The notes: a model not told the origin generated them from the letters alone. Counted from the stretch's first letter, positions 1-9,196 are shown. The stretch: DNA of 64,000 nt from Gimesia alba (GCF_007744675.1 NZ_CP036269.1:7571917-7635916), one strand, 5' to 3'. A program made the numbers and translations.

Positions 1-237
1 GAACGAAATAATTTTATGGAAGAAATCCGTGATCTTCAAATTCCGACATTATGTCTTGTTGGTAGTGAAGACCAATTGACGCCACCTGACGTAATGAAAG
101 ACATGAGTTCGCAAATACCAAATTCAAACTATACCGAAGTACCCGGTATTGGCCATATGGCGCCAATGGAAGCACCTGCTGAAGTGAATCAGATTATAGG
201 TGAATTTCTTGCTTCCTGTCAGGAAAAACGATACTAA
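1..237 (+). CDS. alpha/beta hydrolase, C-terminal end (partial)
   Basis: The reading frame is open from the first base, so this is the last 78 residues of a longer protein cut by the window edge. The visible part fits the C-terminal third of an alpha/beta-hydrolase fold enzyme: a beta strand (IPTLCLVGSEDQLTPP) carrying the late acidic residue, followed about 30 residues on by GIGHMAPMEAP, which carries the catalytic histidine, then a closing helix. The nucleophile elbow lies outside the window, so the substrate cannot be given. A gap of about 90 bases separates it from the rhodanese gene downstream on the same strand. Confidence 0.85.
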   Translation, partial: ERNNFMEEIRDLQIPTLCLVGSEDQLTPPDVMKDMSSQIPNSNYTEVPGIGHMAPMEAPAEVNQIIGEFLASCQEKRY

Positions 238-327
238 TGACATCAACTATATTTCAATAAGTTTTTTTGGGTTTCGTAAAGCTATACTCAAATACGTAGA
301 ACACACCTGTGCTATTAAGGATAAATC

Positions 328-708
328 ATGGCTAAAAATCATTCACAACGATTTCTGGATATTGTTAATGACGCAAAATCACGCGTTTTAGAATGTACCA
401 TTCATGACGTAAAAGCACGAACAGAAAAAGGTGAAGAATTCCTGCTGATTGATGTGCGAGAAACTCACGAATTCAGTGCCGGAAGAATACCGGGAGCGAA
501 GCATATCAGTAAAGGGATTATTGAGCGCGATGTTGAACAACTGATTCCGGATACTTCAACCCTCTTGATCCTCTACTGTGGTGGCGGTTTCCGTTCTGCA
601 CTGGCAGCAGACAACCTGCAAAAAATGGGATACACACAAGTGATCTCAATGGATGGAGGATACAGTGGCTGGAAGGCTGCGGGCTATGAAATCGAACTGG
701 AATCATAA
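328..708 (+). CDS. rhodanese-like domain protein
   Basis: A single-domain rhodanese of 126 residues, probably a cytoplasmic sulfurtransferase moving sulfane sulfur through a cysteine persulfide. After about 25 N-terminal residues come the fold landmarks LLIDVRETHEFSAGRIPGA and then the active-site loop YCGGGFRS with the catalytic Cys84. No signal peptide or membrane segment is seen. A strong hairpin terminator follows at 775-811, so the gene ends its transcription unit. The physiological sulfur donor and acceptor cannot be told from the sequence. Confidence 0.9.
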   Translation: MAKNHSQRFLDIVNDAKSRVLECTIHDVKARTEKGEEFLLIDVRETHEFSAGRIPGAKHISKGIIERDVEQLIPDTSTLLILYCGGGFRSALAADNLQKMGYTQVISMDGGYSGWKAAGYEIELES

Positions 709-774
709 CGGCGTCCAGCGATCACCTGACATCAGACGCAGGAGATCCGTTAGACTGATCTCTCCATAAAAAAA

Positions 775-811
775 GCACTGTATCTGATTTAAAACAGTGC
801 CTATTTTTTTT
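775..811. terminator. bidirectional hairpin terminator
   Basis: The arms GCACTGT (775-781) and ACAGTGC (794-800) pair perfectly around a 12-base loop. An A-run lies on the left and a T-run (803-811) on the right, so it can work on both strands. It sits between two convergent units: the rhodanese gene (plus) and the coiled-coil cassette (minus). Confidence 0.75.
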
Positions 812-828
812 CAAATGAAAGGAGCAGA

Positions 829-993
829 CTACCCTCCCAGCTCCCAGTTGTAGCTGCGTAATTCCATAACGAGGAATGCAATCCCAAAAATTAAGGCTGT
901 TAAGGACACGAACAGTAGTCCTACATAAACATTCGGGCCACCCGATTCTCCTGCGGCAGCTTTCCCTTTTGATTTAGAGCTTCGAGTTGACAT
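829..993 (-). CDS. 54-residue single-pass membrane protein
   Basis: A small gene read directly from the minus strand. The 54-residue product has a basic, Ser/Lys-rich N-terminus (MSTRSSKSKGKAAAGESGG), one strong hydrophobic helix (VYVGLLFVSLTALIFGIAFL, about residues 22-42) and a short tail ending SYNWELGG. The ATG overlaps the last 20 bases of the coiled-coil gene upstream, so translation is probably coupled. It is the third gene of a leftward cassette with two other single-helix proteins and lies just before the shared terminator. I recognise no family. The coding call rests on the helix, the overlap and the clean end before the terminator. Confidence 0.72.
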   Translation of the reverse strand: MSTRSSKSKGKAAAGESGGPNVYVGLLFVSLTALIFGIAFLVMELRSYNWELGG

Positions 994-1846
994 GGTCACC
1001 TTTCTCAATCACACCATTCTTGGCAGCGTCTATTACTGTCCCGACGGCTTTATCAGGATCTACATAAACAAGTTCAATCTTACCGAGATATTTGGGACGA
1101 TTCCCATTCTCTTTTGTACCAAAACGATAAACGAACAATTTATGACCTTTGCTGAGTCCATCATCACTTCCCAATGAAACTTCAACAAATTTGGTTCCAT
1201 TCCGTTTATCTTTTTTCGTATTGATAATCAAACCTTCCACGGCGGGTGGTGGTGATTGCATACCAGCAATGGCAGGGTCTTTCGGATCAATACCCAAATT
1301 CGCAACGATTTTATTTAAGTACTTGAGTTCATCCAGAACTGTATTGTGCTTGGCGATCAGATTTTTTTCTCGAATCGATTGAGTAAAAACCGTATCTTCC
1401 AGATTCTTAATCTTTCCGCGTAATGTATTGACGGTATCATGCAGCGTTTTATTTACAACTCGTTGTCGACCTGACTCCTGTTGACGAAACTTTGCTTCTT
1501 CACCAGTCGTTTCAGCCTGAGCGACAGCGGAGTCTCTTTCAGCACGTACGGTTTCTAACTGACTCTGATTTGTCTTAAATTGTGCCTGCAAAGCATCATT
1601 TGCGACTTTCGCCGTTTGTTCGCGACTCAAAGCATCCTTGATTTTCTGATCCGATTCTACTTTATAATTACTGTACTCGGATTCTAGTTCGTTCATGCTT
1701 TTTTGCAGATTGGCTACATTGTCCTGAAGTTTCTGACTCTTCGCACGCCAATTGCTTTGAGCCGTATAAACAGCTCCCGCGAAGCCCATGAAACAGACAC
1801 TGAGCACAACTTGAACGACGACCAGTACTTTGCCGACAAACGACAT
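974..1846 (-). CDS. membrane-anchored coiled-coil protein, planctomycete type
   Basis: A 290-residue protein of unknown function. Residues 5-28 form a hydrophobic helix (signal anchor or uncleaved signal). It is followed by a long Gln/Glu/Lys-rich coiled coil (about 30-190) and a C-terminal beta-rich domain (about 205-290) containing VEVSLGSDDGLSKGHKLFVY and a second half ending in GVIEKGDHVNSKL. The C-terminal part resembles a small beta-barrel of the kind found at the end of MreC-like or flagellar-assembly-like proteins, but this is only a shape impression. It is the middle gene of a leftward cassette with 1928-2617 upstream and the 54-residue membrane protein downstream. A structural role at the membrane or periplasm is inferred. 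Confidence 0.85.
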   Translation of the reverse strand: MSFVGKVLVVVQVVLSVCFMGFAGAVYTAQSNWRAKSQKLQDNVANLQKSMNELESEYSNYKVESDQKIKDALSREQTAKVANDALQAQFKTNQSQLETVRAERDSAVAQAETTGEEAKFRQQESGRQRVVNKTLHDTVNTLRGKIKNLEDTVFTQSIREKNLIAKHNTVLDELKYLNKIVANLGIDPKDPAIAGMQSPPPAVEGLIINTKKDKRNGTKFVEVSLGSDDGLSKGHKLFVYRFGTKENGNRPKYLGKIELVYVDPDKAVGTVIDAAKNGVIEKGDHVNSKL

Positions 1847-1927
1847 CTAATCGCTCCTGATACTAATATGAAATGACAAGTTTATTGTTGTTTTTGATTC
1901 CACTTTCAACAGGCAATTTGGAATCGA

Positions 1928-2617
1928 TTACTTTTGAGTAACTACTTTTCCCTGACTGGAATCGCCAGCCCCTTGAACGGCTTTCTCCAGCGACTCTTTT
2001 TGTCTTTGCAGACGCTGTACTTTGCCTTCGATTCTGGCAATGTAATCACGTAGCGTTTTTTGCTGTTCTTGAGTTAGATATTTCTCGTTCCGTATTTCAT
2101 CGATCTGATCCTGCAACCGAAATACATCGGCTCTGCGTTCAGATGCTTGTTGATTCACTTCTAACGTCTGCTGGCTGATCTTGATTCCTTCATTTGCGAG
2201 CTGAGCAATTTCAGTCTCCAGAGCACTTATTTTTCCTCTGAGATCGGCTGCTTTTAAATCCATGGCTTCACGATCAACTTTGTTGATCGTAGTCCAATTC
2301 TTGATCGCATTTTCCAAAGGGGGAATTGACTTCGTGACCTGATCAATTTTTTCATTCTGCTTTTGAATTTTATCCTTTTGAGCTGCTACGATCACTTTGG
2401 CTAAAACAGGGGATGATGAAATCTGCTCACCACCTCTTCTTGTCTTAACGGACCATGTTGGATTCTCTCCTGGCTGAAACTCAAACAAATAATCCGTCAT
2501 CGAGTCCTTTTCTTTTTCCCAGTTAGGGCCTCCGACAGAACTGACTGCGGCAAATCCCATAAAGGCAAGGCTAGTAAAAAGCACTAGCACTAACAGGATT
2601 TTACTGAAACGGGTCAT
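1928..2617 (-). CDS. membrane-anchored coiled-coil protein
   Basis: A 229-residue protein with an N-terminal hydrophobic segment (ILLVLVLFTSLAFMGFAAV, residues 7-25) whose end, GFAA, closely parallels the GFAGA of the neighbouring 974-1846 protein, suggesting related export signals. The rest is mostly heptad-rich coiled coil (residues 75-215) with no catalytic motif. It is the first gene of the leftward three-gene cassette; 81 bases separate it from the next gene. Function unknown; a partner of the next two membrane proteins is the simplest inference from linkage. Confidence 0.83.
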   Translation of the reverse strand: MTRFSKILLVLVLFTSLAFMGFAAVSSVGGPNWEKEKDSMTDYLFEFQPGENPTWSVKTRRGGEQISSSPVLAKVIVAAQKDKIQKQNEKIDQVTKSIPPLENAIKNWTTINKVDREAMDLKAADLRGKISALETEIAQLANEGIKISQQTLEVNQQASERRADVFRLQDQIDEIRNEKYLTQEQQKTLRDYIARIEGKVQRLQRQKESLEKAVQGAGDSSQGKVVTQK

Positions 2618-3386
2618 TGATGCATTCCTGGATTTGATAGAGAGACGCGGACCGCGCTCCCTGACTACCTATTTAATATTTTATTATGCTTTAATTTTTA
2701 ACATTTATCTATTCACTTCATTCCCTGATAAGAAGAAGAAGTGAGATTCGTGAAAAGGCACGTTACAAAGATTTGATCGCTTTCTTCTAAACTACCGGCT
2801 TTTCGGTAGAGCCCCTTCACAGATCCAGCAATTTGCACTGATGTGTTATCTAAAATACTACAGGTAACCTGAGCGCAAACACAACCTATTTTATGAAATC
2901 GGTCATTCCCTAATTATAAATACGCTTAAAAACCATAGTCAAACTGAATTTTAGCTAACTGTTTGGTATTTAACTGTTTGACCTTTGTAACTTGGTTGGT
3001 AGACACAATCGCTACCTCCAGAAAATTTGACATAACATCAACCCTGATTCCTACATTACGCATAGACTCCCAGCGAGTTTCTGAGGCCATTCTGCCAAAA
3101 AAGTGGTCAATTGAACCCTTGTTTGCTGCCATTGTATAAAGATGATTATTGGTATTTCCTAACTTGGGATGAAGCAAACTTCTTTCGCTGGAAATACTTA
3201 TTAAATCCCGTACTTTGGTCCGAATTGAGATAGGTAAAATCAGGCTGCATTGGTATTTTGAAAGTAAAACCTGGATTGATTGTAAATTGAAAGCAATAAA
3301 TCCCAAGCCAGTATTCAATGCTGAAACAATGAGCAAATGCAGGGCCTTCCGATACCCGTGTATCGAGAATAATTGGAGATTGGTTT
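2618..3386. other. intergenic region between divergent units
   Basis: AT-rich stretch that should hold the promoters of the leftward coiled-coil cassette and the rightward STAS gene. The only structure I see is a small hairpin, CTACCG (2792-2797) with CGGTAG (2804-2809). The doubtful ORF 2926-3336 lies inside it. No repeat, tRNA or known riboswitch is seen. Confidence 0.5.
2926..3336 (-). CDS. doubtful hypothetical ORF
   Basis: An open frame of 136 codons in an otherwise gene-poor stretch between two divergent units. The predicted protein is rich in Asn, Lys and Ser, with no signal peptide, membrane helix or motif I recognise and no evident ribosome binding site. It is long enough that chance alone is not a comfortable explanation, but nothing else supports it. 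It could be a decayed gene. Confidence 0.25.
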   Translation of the reverse strand: MLIVSALNTGLGFIAFNLQSIQVLLSKYQCSLILPISIRTKVRDLISISSERSLLHPKLGNTNNHLYTMAANKGSIDHFFGRMASETRWESMRNVGIRVDVMSNFLEVAIVSTNQVTKVKQLNTKQLAKIQFDYGF

Positions 3387-4037
3387 ATGGCTACCCAAGA
3401 AGTTCCTTATCACATTACCACCGTCGACAACCATCTCAAGGTTCAACTTCTCCCGGAACTGAATGAATCTGCATGGACTGACCTGGAAACTCTGGGAGAT
3501 TCTCTGCTACTGGAACTCAAAGACCAGAAAAATCCATCGGTCATCATTGATTTAACATCACTAACATATATCAGTAGTTCTCTGGTAGCCGTTGTGATTC
3601 AAGTCTGGAAGCTGGTAGATGAGCAGGACGGTAAAACGGCAATCCTCAATACCAGCGACATGGTCGAAGAAGTCCTTAACATCTCCGGTCTCAAAAAAGT
3701 ATGGTGTATCGTTCCGACAGAAGAAGAGGCGATCTCCTATTTAAATCAGGCATTGAAACAAGAGCGAATTGAACGCCGACGTACATTCTCGATGCCCATT
3801 TTATTGGGGATTGTGGCCCTGCTCTCTGCTGTCGCCTGTTTCACGCTCTATATCAGCGACTTGCTTACACTGAATCCGAAAATCACACTAATCGCTACGA
3901 TCTCGTTTTCGGTAGCAGGTATTCTATTGGGAGCAACTGCCTTGAAAGATCGCAGAAAAAATGTGCGAATCATGGGATGGGTAGTTCTATTTTGCAGCCT
4001 CGTTCTGGGGGGAATCGGTCTTTTCAAAATGATCTAA
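3387..4037 (+). CDS. STAS-domain protein with three C-terminal membrane helices
   Basis: A 216-residue protein whose first 115 or so residues look like a STAS (anti-sigma-factor antagonist) domain: strand, helix, then VIIDLTSLTYISSSLVAVVI, in which the serine after the isoleucine is at the usual phosphorylation position. An ERRR-rich linker is followed by three hydrophobic helices (about 138-158, 163-185 and 195-213). A membrane-tethered STAS domain suggests a switch read at the inner membrane, but no partner kinase or anti-sigma factor is nearby. The GspE-like ATPase gene follows 69 bases downstream on the same strand, so the two may be co-expressed. Confidence 0.8.
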   Translation: MATQEVPYHITTVDNHLKVQLLPELNESAWTDLETLGDSLLLELKDQKNPSVIIDLTSLTYISSSLVAVVIQVWKLVDEQDGKTAILNTSDMVEEVLNISGLKKVWCIVPTEEEAISYLNQALKQERIERRRTFSMPILLGIVALLSAVACFTLYISDLLTLNPKITLIATISFSVAGILLGATALKDRRKNVRIMGWVVLFCSLVLGGIGLFKMI

Positions 4038-4106
4038 GATCAATCAATCTCTTAATTCAGTTCAAATCAAATTGGGAACTATTGTTAGGACAGAAAGAGT
4101 CATTTC

Positions 4107-5348
4107 ATGTCAGACAAGCCAACAAATACAGAAAATAAAAAAGAAGGACGCCAGCAGGCGCTACAGGCAGAACTCAGAGAACTGGTTGATGTCGTAGGCC
4201 CAGGCCCGCTTGTTGACTTATTGATGGAACGAGCGTTTCAATTACAGGCAACAGATATCCATTTAGACCCCCTCGAAAATGGGTTACGGCTTCGCTTAAG
4301 AGTGGATGGAATGCTGCATGATATCATTCAGCTTCCTAAAGAAGCAGCGGCTTCGGTTATCTCACGACTCAAGCTGGCGGCCAATATGGATATCACTGAA
4401 AGACGGCTTGCGCAGGATGGTCATATCAATAATGAGACGCTCCAAAACCGTCGTGATATTCGCGTAGGATCTGGGCCGACCATTCATGGCGAACGATTAG
4501 TTCTGAGGCTGATGCCCGATCACAAGCGTTTCACAGAGTTTGGTGAGTTGGGACTGAGTGACCTTCAAACTTCTGAAATTACCAAATATTGTAATGCTCC
4601 CTATGGAATGATTCTGAGTGTTGGTCCGGTGGGTTCAGGAAAGAGTACTACGATCTACAGTTGCCTGGACTATCTCAACCAGCCTGAAATGAGTCTGGCT
4701 ACAATCGAAGACCCGGTGGAACGTCGGATTGAGGGAGTCAATCAGATCCAAATTGACCCTAAAATTGGTTTTAGCTTTGCAGAGGCTTTGAGAGGAGTTT
4801 TACGACAGGATCCAAATGTGATTATGGTGGGGGAAATCCGTGATTCAGAAACCGCACACATTGCTGTCAGAGCAGGTCTTACTGGTATCCGTGTGCTTTC
4901 AACGCTGCACTCGAATGATGCCGTCGCAGCCATCGATGTCTTTAGGGAATTTGGCATTCCATCTATGTTCATCACAGACAGTCTGCAGGGAATTATTTCT
5001 CAACGGTTGGTGAGATGTATCTGTGAAAAATGCCGCACGCCTCATCAGCTAGATGCTGGTGCGTGTGAATATCTGGGAATTAGTCCAGATCAATTATCAG
5101 AGTCTAAAATTGCACAGGGAACAGGTTGCGAACATTGTTTTCAAACTGGTTACCTTGGTCGGACCGGTATTTTTGAAACGCTGGGAATCCGGGGAGAATT
5201 AAGGGATGCGATTCTCAGAGGTGCTTCGCAATCTGAGATTCTGAGGCTGGCTTCTGAACTCGGAATGACCACGATGGAAGAGTCAGGTAAAGCCAAGGTA
5301 ATACAGGGAGTTACGACTGTTCAGGAACTTCACCGAATTCTGGTTTAG
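4107..5348 (+). CDS. GspE/PilB-family secretion ATPase
   Basis: A hexameric motor ATPase of the type II secretion/type IV pilus family, 413 residues. Visible parts: the N2-domain stretch [21 protein letters not shown], Walker [10 protein letters not shown] (about 173-181), Asp box [13 protein letters not shown], Walker B MVGEIRD, His box STLHSNDA, and a C-terminal zinc motif with two CxxC pairs (CEKC and CEHC) before [10 protein letters not shown]. It lacks the N-terminal N1 domain that binds GspL in typical 500-600 residue GspE/PilB proteins, so it may couple to a different partner. No pilin or platform gene is in view. Confidence 0.9.
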   Translation: MSDKPTNTENKKEGRQQALQAELRELVDVVGPGPLVDLLMERAFQLQATDIHLDPLENGLRLRLRVDGMLHDIIQLPKEAAASVISRLKLAANMDITERRLAQDGHINNETLQNRRDIRVGSGPTIHGERLVLRLMPDHKRFTEFGELGLSDLQTSEITKYCNAPYGMILSVGPVGSGKSTTIYSCLDYLNQPEMSLATIEDPVERRIEGVNQIQIDPKIGFSFAEALRGVLRQDPNVIMVGEIRDSETAHIAVRAGLTGIRVLSTLHSNDAVAAIDVFREFGIPSMFITDSLQGIISQRLVRCICEKCRTPHQLDAGACEYLGISPDQLSESKIAQGTGCEHCFQTGYLGRTGIFETLGIRGELRDAILRGASQSEILRLASELGMTTMEESGKAKVIQGVTTVQELHRILV

Positions 5349-5600
5349 ACCGGACCGATCTAAATTCCCTTTTATTTACAATTCTCCAGGAGGCCACTCT
5401 CACATCATTAGGTTTTCTGTACACCACTCATCGGCTTCGCTTTCCAATGCCACCATTGCTGATGATCTAATTGTTCTTACGAAAAAAGAATTCAATTCTT
5501 GTAGATTCAGTATATAATCGAACGTATGTAGTTATATAAAGAAGACCTGTTGGGCCATCCTCATTACCGCGTTATATCGTTGAATGCTGGATTGTGCCTC

Positions 5601-6596
5601 ATGAATTTGAAGAATACAGAACTGCCTGAAAAAGCTGTCTCTCACACGCTGCAGACCGGTTCTACCCTATCGGCGACGATTTCTATGTCGAATCAATCCA
5701 AGTCCGCTGTTCAAATCGTTTCGGAATTACCTCCGGCGCCCCCATTCCGGGAGCGAGATTTTTCCACACAGCCGGATATGGATTCTAACGAAGTCGAGGA
5801 ACCAACCCTTACACCCAAAGAAAAAATTCTGCTTTGGCTGGCCAGCTTCACGGCGACGGGTTACCTGGTTTCATTCCTGTTTCACTCCACAATCTTGACG
5901 GTCATGGCCATTGTCATTGTAGGTGGGATTCAGGGAAATGATGATTTCTCAACACTGGCCAGTCTCGATGATGAAGACAGTTTTGCCTTGAATGGTCCCT
6001 TAGACACTCGCATTGAAGAAGAGGCCGGCGGCAAAACAACAGAATTTAATATTTTGCAACCGATCAAAACCATGACCGGTGAGAATGAATCGACCCTGAA
6101 AGAAATTGAAGCTGATGTCTCTGCACACCTTGGCAAAGGTGACGGAGAGACAGACGGTGACGGAAAAGGGAACGGAGGAGGAGAATTTAAGTTCAAACCG
6201 ATGGGGAATGCCGTTACCGTTGGAAGTTTCACAGCATGGACTGTCCCCAAAGATCCGGATCTGAACGAAGACTACCTGATTATTATTCAGGTCAAGCTGC
6301 CTTACACCTATAAGTCAACCCGATACCGCGCTTCAGACCTTTCAGGACTAGTCGTCGGAACCGACGATCACCGGCAGGCAATCCCCTGGGATGTCAGATG
6401 GCCTAACTCTACTTTTACTTCGAACGCCAATGGTGAAGTAAGACCGGTTTCCAAAAAAGATTACTTACCAGTCAAGAATCGAGTCTCACAATTGATCGTT
6501 AAGGTCCCTGGCTCAAAGATTCCAGCCACACGCGATACGATCAAGCTTCAATCAAAAATTCTCAAAGAGAAACATACCTTAGAGATTGTTTTTTAA
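5601..6596 (+). CDS. single-pass membrane protein, planctomycete hypothetical
   Basis: About 331 residues from the ATG at 5601; a TTG at 5550 in frame is the alternative. A Pro/Ser-rich cytoplasmic N-terminus leads to one membrane segment (LVSFLFHSTILTVMAIVIVGGI). An acidic region and a glycine-rich linker (GKGDGETDGDGKGNGGG) follow, then a C-terminal beta-rich domain (about residues 190-331) containing FTAWTVPKDPDLNEDYLIII. The layout (inner-membrane anchor, flexible linker, periplasmic domain) recalls TonB-like or secretion-linker proteins. No family is recognised. It follows the GspE-like gene on the same strand after a gap of 250 bases that contains nothing I recognise. Confidence 0.75.
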   Translation: MNLKNTELPEKAVSHTLQTGSTLSATISMSNQSKSAVQIVSELPPAPPFRERDFSTQPDMDSNEVEEPTLTPKEKILLWLASFTATGYLVSFLFHSTILTVMAIVIVGGIQGNDDFSTLASLDDEDSFALNGPLDTRIEEEAGGKTTEFNILQPIKTMTGENESTLKEIEADVSAHLGKGDGETDGDGKGNGGGEFKFKPMGNAVTVGSFTAWTVPKDPDLNEDYLIIIQVKLPYTYKSTRYRASDLSGLVVGTDDHRQAIPWDVRWPNSTFTSNANGEVRPVSKKDYLPVKNRVSQLIVKVPGSKIPATRDTIKLQSKILKEKHTLEIVF

Positions 6597-6609
6597 ACTG
6601 GTACTTCGA

Positions 6610-6891
6610 TTAGCGTTCTTCCGGCAGCTCTCCTCTGACTGCTGAAATCCAACCTTTCTGAAAAATCTCTCCGAAGCAGGCCCAATGTGCGGGCGCATCT
6701 GTCAAATTTCCCCGGCAATAAGGGCAGGGGAGAGCCGGCTGTTCCGGGAACGCAGGCGGGGCATTTATTTCAGGCGATAGCCACATGGCGTCACATTCAT
6801 CGCAGAGAATTACAGCGTCCTTTGCCTGATTGCAGATGCGAACTCCGAGGCTTCCCTGTTCACAAAAAGGACAAATCCCCACATAAAACAT
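6610..6891 (-). CDS. small zinc-ribbon protein
   Basis: A 93-residue protein with three CxxC knuckles: CPFC near residue 8, CDEC near 32 and CPYC near 57, plus a further Cys in HWACFG. This suggests two small zinc ribbons. There is no signal peptide. It ends 13 bases from the convergent end of the gene at 5601-6596 and lies just downstream of 6917-7717, in the same direction. The function is unknown; protein or nucleic-acid contact through the ribbons is the usual possibility. Confidence 0.75.
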   Translation of the reverse strand: MFYVGICPFCEQGSLGVRICNQAKDAVILCDECDAMWLSPEINAPPAFPEQPALPCPYCRGNLTDAPAHWACFGEIFQKGWISAVRGELPEER

Positions 6892-6916
6892 AAGATCAAA
6901 TCCTGCCAGGGTAAAC

Positions 6917-7717
6917 TTACAACGGAAACGCGGTTATGACATTGGCCCCTTCCAGAACCAATCGTATTTTATAAGCGGCTGGATTCCCCTGCTTCTTTCC
7001 CACCTGCCCTCCAACAAACCCAACCTGGCGTCTCATATCTACAGTGTAAACGACGCGTTTTCCTTGCGTTTTTTTCTGGACGTTTTTGCCTCCCTTGAGC
7101 GCTTGAAGATAAGCCTCGTCAATCAACGCCAGGACTTTTTTTCTCTCTCCGTTTCCAGCAAAAACGCCATGCTTACCTGGGCGATCGGGCTGATCTTCTG
7201 CGTGTCTCATTATATGAAGTAAGCGATGTTTTTCCTGACTGCCGCGACCATATTTTAAGCCAGCGGTTGACTCCCAGACTTGACCGCCTAAATCACGAAG
7301 CTTCCCTAACTCGGGCAGCGACTTGCCAGTGCGCTTGGATACTTCTACCGGCGGCGGTCTGTTTGAGTTCGCAGGGATCTGCTTAATTTTAACGGGCGAG
7401 GAAGTTGCCGTTTGTGTCGTGGTTGATGCATCGTTGGCAATTGGCTGATTCAGTTGGGTTGTCTGATGGGCATTCTGGTTTGGCTTAGCCGGTGCTTGTT
7501 GATCAACCTGTTTTAAAGGAAGGAGCGTTTTTTGGTCAGTCAACTCTCTTGAATAGGAGCCCGATTTCTGCTTCGAACTCAATTCAACCTGATGATTTGC
7601 CTTCTGCCCCTGTTGCCATTGCAAAACAAGATAGATTACCAGGAAAACCGTGATCGCGATCGTCCAGCTTGAAGATCGCACTTTTGTTCGCGATGGTTTT
7701 GGGTCTGGCTGATTCAT
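6917..7717 (-). CDS. membrane-anchored protein with possible nuclease-like C-terminal domain
   Basis: A 266-residue protein. A short basic cytoplasmic end is followed by one membrane helix (TIAITVFLVIYLVLQW, about 20-36), a low-complexity Gln/Ser/Thr/Pro-rich stalk to about residue 125, and a compact C-terminal domain. That domain contains HRLLHIMRHAEDQPDRPGKH, HGVF, a helix ALIDEAYLQAL, and a final sheet VYTVDMRRQVGFVGGQ ending NVITAFPL. The spaced His residues and the terminal strands resemble bacterial RNase-toxin folds (BECR/EndoU-like), but this is only a visual similarity. No immunity gene is evident. The sulfatase gene lies 26 bases upstream, same direction. Confidence 0.7.
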   Translation of the reverse strand: MNQPDPKPSRTKVRSSSWTIAITVFLVIYLVLQWQQGQKANHQVELSSKQKSGSYSRELTDQKTLLPLKQVDQQAPAKPNQNAHQTTQLNQPIANDASTTTQTATSSPVKIKQIPANSNRPPPVEVSKRTGKSLPELGKLRDLGGQVWESTAGLKYGRGSQEKHRLLHIMRHAEDQPDRPGKHGVFAGNGERKKVLALIDEAYLQALKGGKNVQKKTQGKRVVYTVDMRRQVGFVGGQVGKKQGNPAAYKIRLVLEGANVITAFPL

Positions 7718-7743
7718 TCTGACAATCTCATTTCCATTCAGGC

Positions 7744-9129
7744 TTAATCTGAAAGTGATTTCTGATAACGGTTATATATCTCTTTCAGATGTTTCACTTT
7801 CTCCAGATTTTCAGCAGCAAGATTATGTTTTTCGCCCAAATCTTTGGAAAGGTCAACCAGAAATAGTTGATCCGCTTTTGTCAGCTTGCCCTGCTGACTT
7901 GTATCACGCGGGTTTCCCAACAATTTCCAATTTCCCTCGCGAATAGCCCAGCTTTTACCGATCTGCCAATAGAAATCGGCATGCGGGCTTTCCGCCTGCT
8001 TCGAATCAATGATGGTTTTCAGACTTTTTCCGTCCAGCTTATGTTGGGGCAGGGTGGCACCCGTCAATTCAGCAATCGTTGGTAACCAATCACAGCCGGT
8101 CGCCAATTGATGTCGTTCTTCTCCCTCGGCAATCGTTCCAGGCCACGAGATCATTGCGGGAACACGGATCCCGCCTTCGAACAAGCTGAATTTTGCCCCA
8201 CGAAACGGTCCTGCACTACCTCCTCCACCAAAAGTTCTCTCTTCCTGAGAATGCCCATGATCAGATTGAAATATCACAATCGTATTTTCGCGAAGCTGAC
8301 ATTCATCCAGCGTTTTTAAGACCGCACCAATACATTCATCCATTGTAGAAACAAATGCTGCATACTTATTTCGGGGAGACAGAAGGTGAGCATACTGCTT
8401 GCGCCATTGATCGGTTCCCTGTAAGGGGTAATGCGGCACGTTAATCGCCCAATAGAGAAAAAACGGTTTATCTCGAGATGCTTTGATATAATCCTGGCAC
8501 TGCTGCACCATCAAATCAGGGAAAAACTTTCCATCGCGCCAGATCTCTTTTCCATTCTCCCAGAGATCATGTCGATTGGGACCATTCCAGTAAAAAAAGT
8601 GTGAGTAATTATCGATACAGCCGCCCATATGCCCAAACGAGGTATCAAAACCTTGTCCGTTTGGCATGGTTTCGGGAGTATAACCCAAGTGCCATTTTCC
8701 CACATGCGCCGTTTGATATCCTGCCTGCCTCATCATTTCGGCAATCGTAACCTGTTCAGCTGGCATTCCTTCTTTTCCATGTTTTGAAGAAACATTTCCC
8801 GGCACTCCTGCGCGACGAGGGATACGTCCTGTCAATAAACCTGCACGCGAAGGAGAACAGACTGGTGCAGCTGCATAGAACTGGGTAAATCGAATTCCCC
8901 GTTTGGCAATTGAATCCATATGAGGAGTGATCAGGTCTTTCGCACCGTAACAATTCAGGTCAACCGAGCCTTGATCATCTGTAAAGATGATGATCACATT
9001 CGGCTTTGTCGATGCAGCCGCCTCCACTTCAGCGTTGTAGAACAACGTCATGCAGAAAAATGTTGCTAAGAAACACGATCGAGAAAAGCTTAGCATGGAT
9101 CTGTTCTTTTTTTCGCAAATGGTCAACAT
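7744..9129 (-). CDS. exported sulfatase (formylglycine type)
   Basis: A 461-residue type I sulfatase that hydrolyses sulfate esters, probably on sulfated polysaccharides. The N-terminal hydrophobic stretch (about 13-38, ending near VEAAAS) is a signal peptide. Metal ligands appear in IIIFTDDQG. The maturation motif PVCSPSRAGLLTGR places the Cys91 that is converted to formylglycine. Later landmarks are KWHLGY and the C-terminal GDWKL-like REGNWKLLGNP. An AGGA site six bases before the ATG at 9129 supports this start. Planctomycetes carry many such sulfatases, and this one looks complete. Substrate not predictable. Confidence 0.93.
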   Translation of the reverse strand: MLTICEKKNRSMLSFSRSCFLATFFCMTLFYNAEVEAAASTKPNVIIIFTDDQGSVDLNCYGAKDLITPHMDSIAKRGIRFTQFYAAAPVCSPSRAGLLTGRIPRRAGVPGNVSSKHGKEGMPAEQVTIAEMMRQAGYQTAHVGKWHLGYTPETMPNGQGFDTSFGHMGGCIDNYSHFFYWNGPNRHDLWENGKEIWRDGKFFPDLMVQQCQDYIKASRDKPFFLYWAINVPHYPLQGTDQWRKQYAHLLSPRNKYAAFVSTMDECIGAVLKTLDECQLRENTIVIFQSDHGHSQEERTFGGGGSAGPFRGAKFSLFEGGIRVPAMISWPGTIAEGEERHQLATGCDWLPTIAELTGATLPQHKLDGKSLKTIIDSKQAESPHADFYWQIGKSWAIREGNWKLLGNPRDTSQQGKLTKADQLFLVDLSKDLGEKHNLAAENLEKVKHLKEIYNRYQKSLSD

Positions 9130-9196
9130 ACTGAATCCTGATTTTATTAATATGTGAAGAACGGTCGAAACGATAATAAATCATCCATCACAACCG

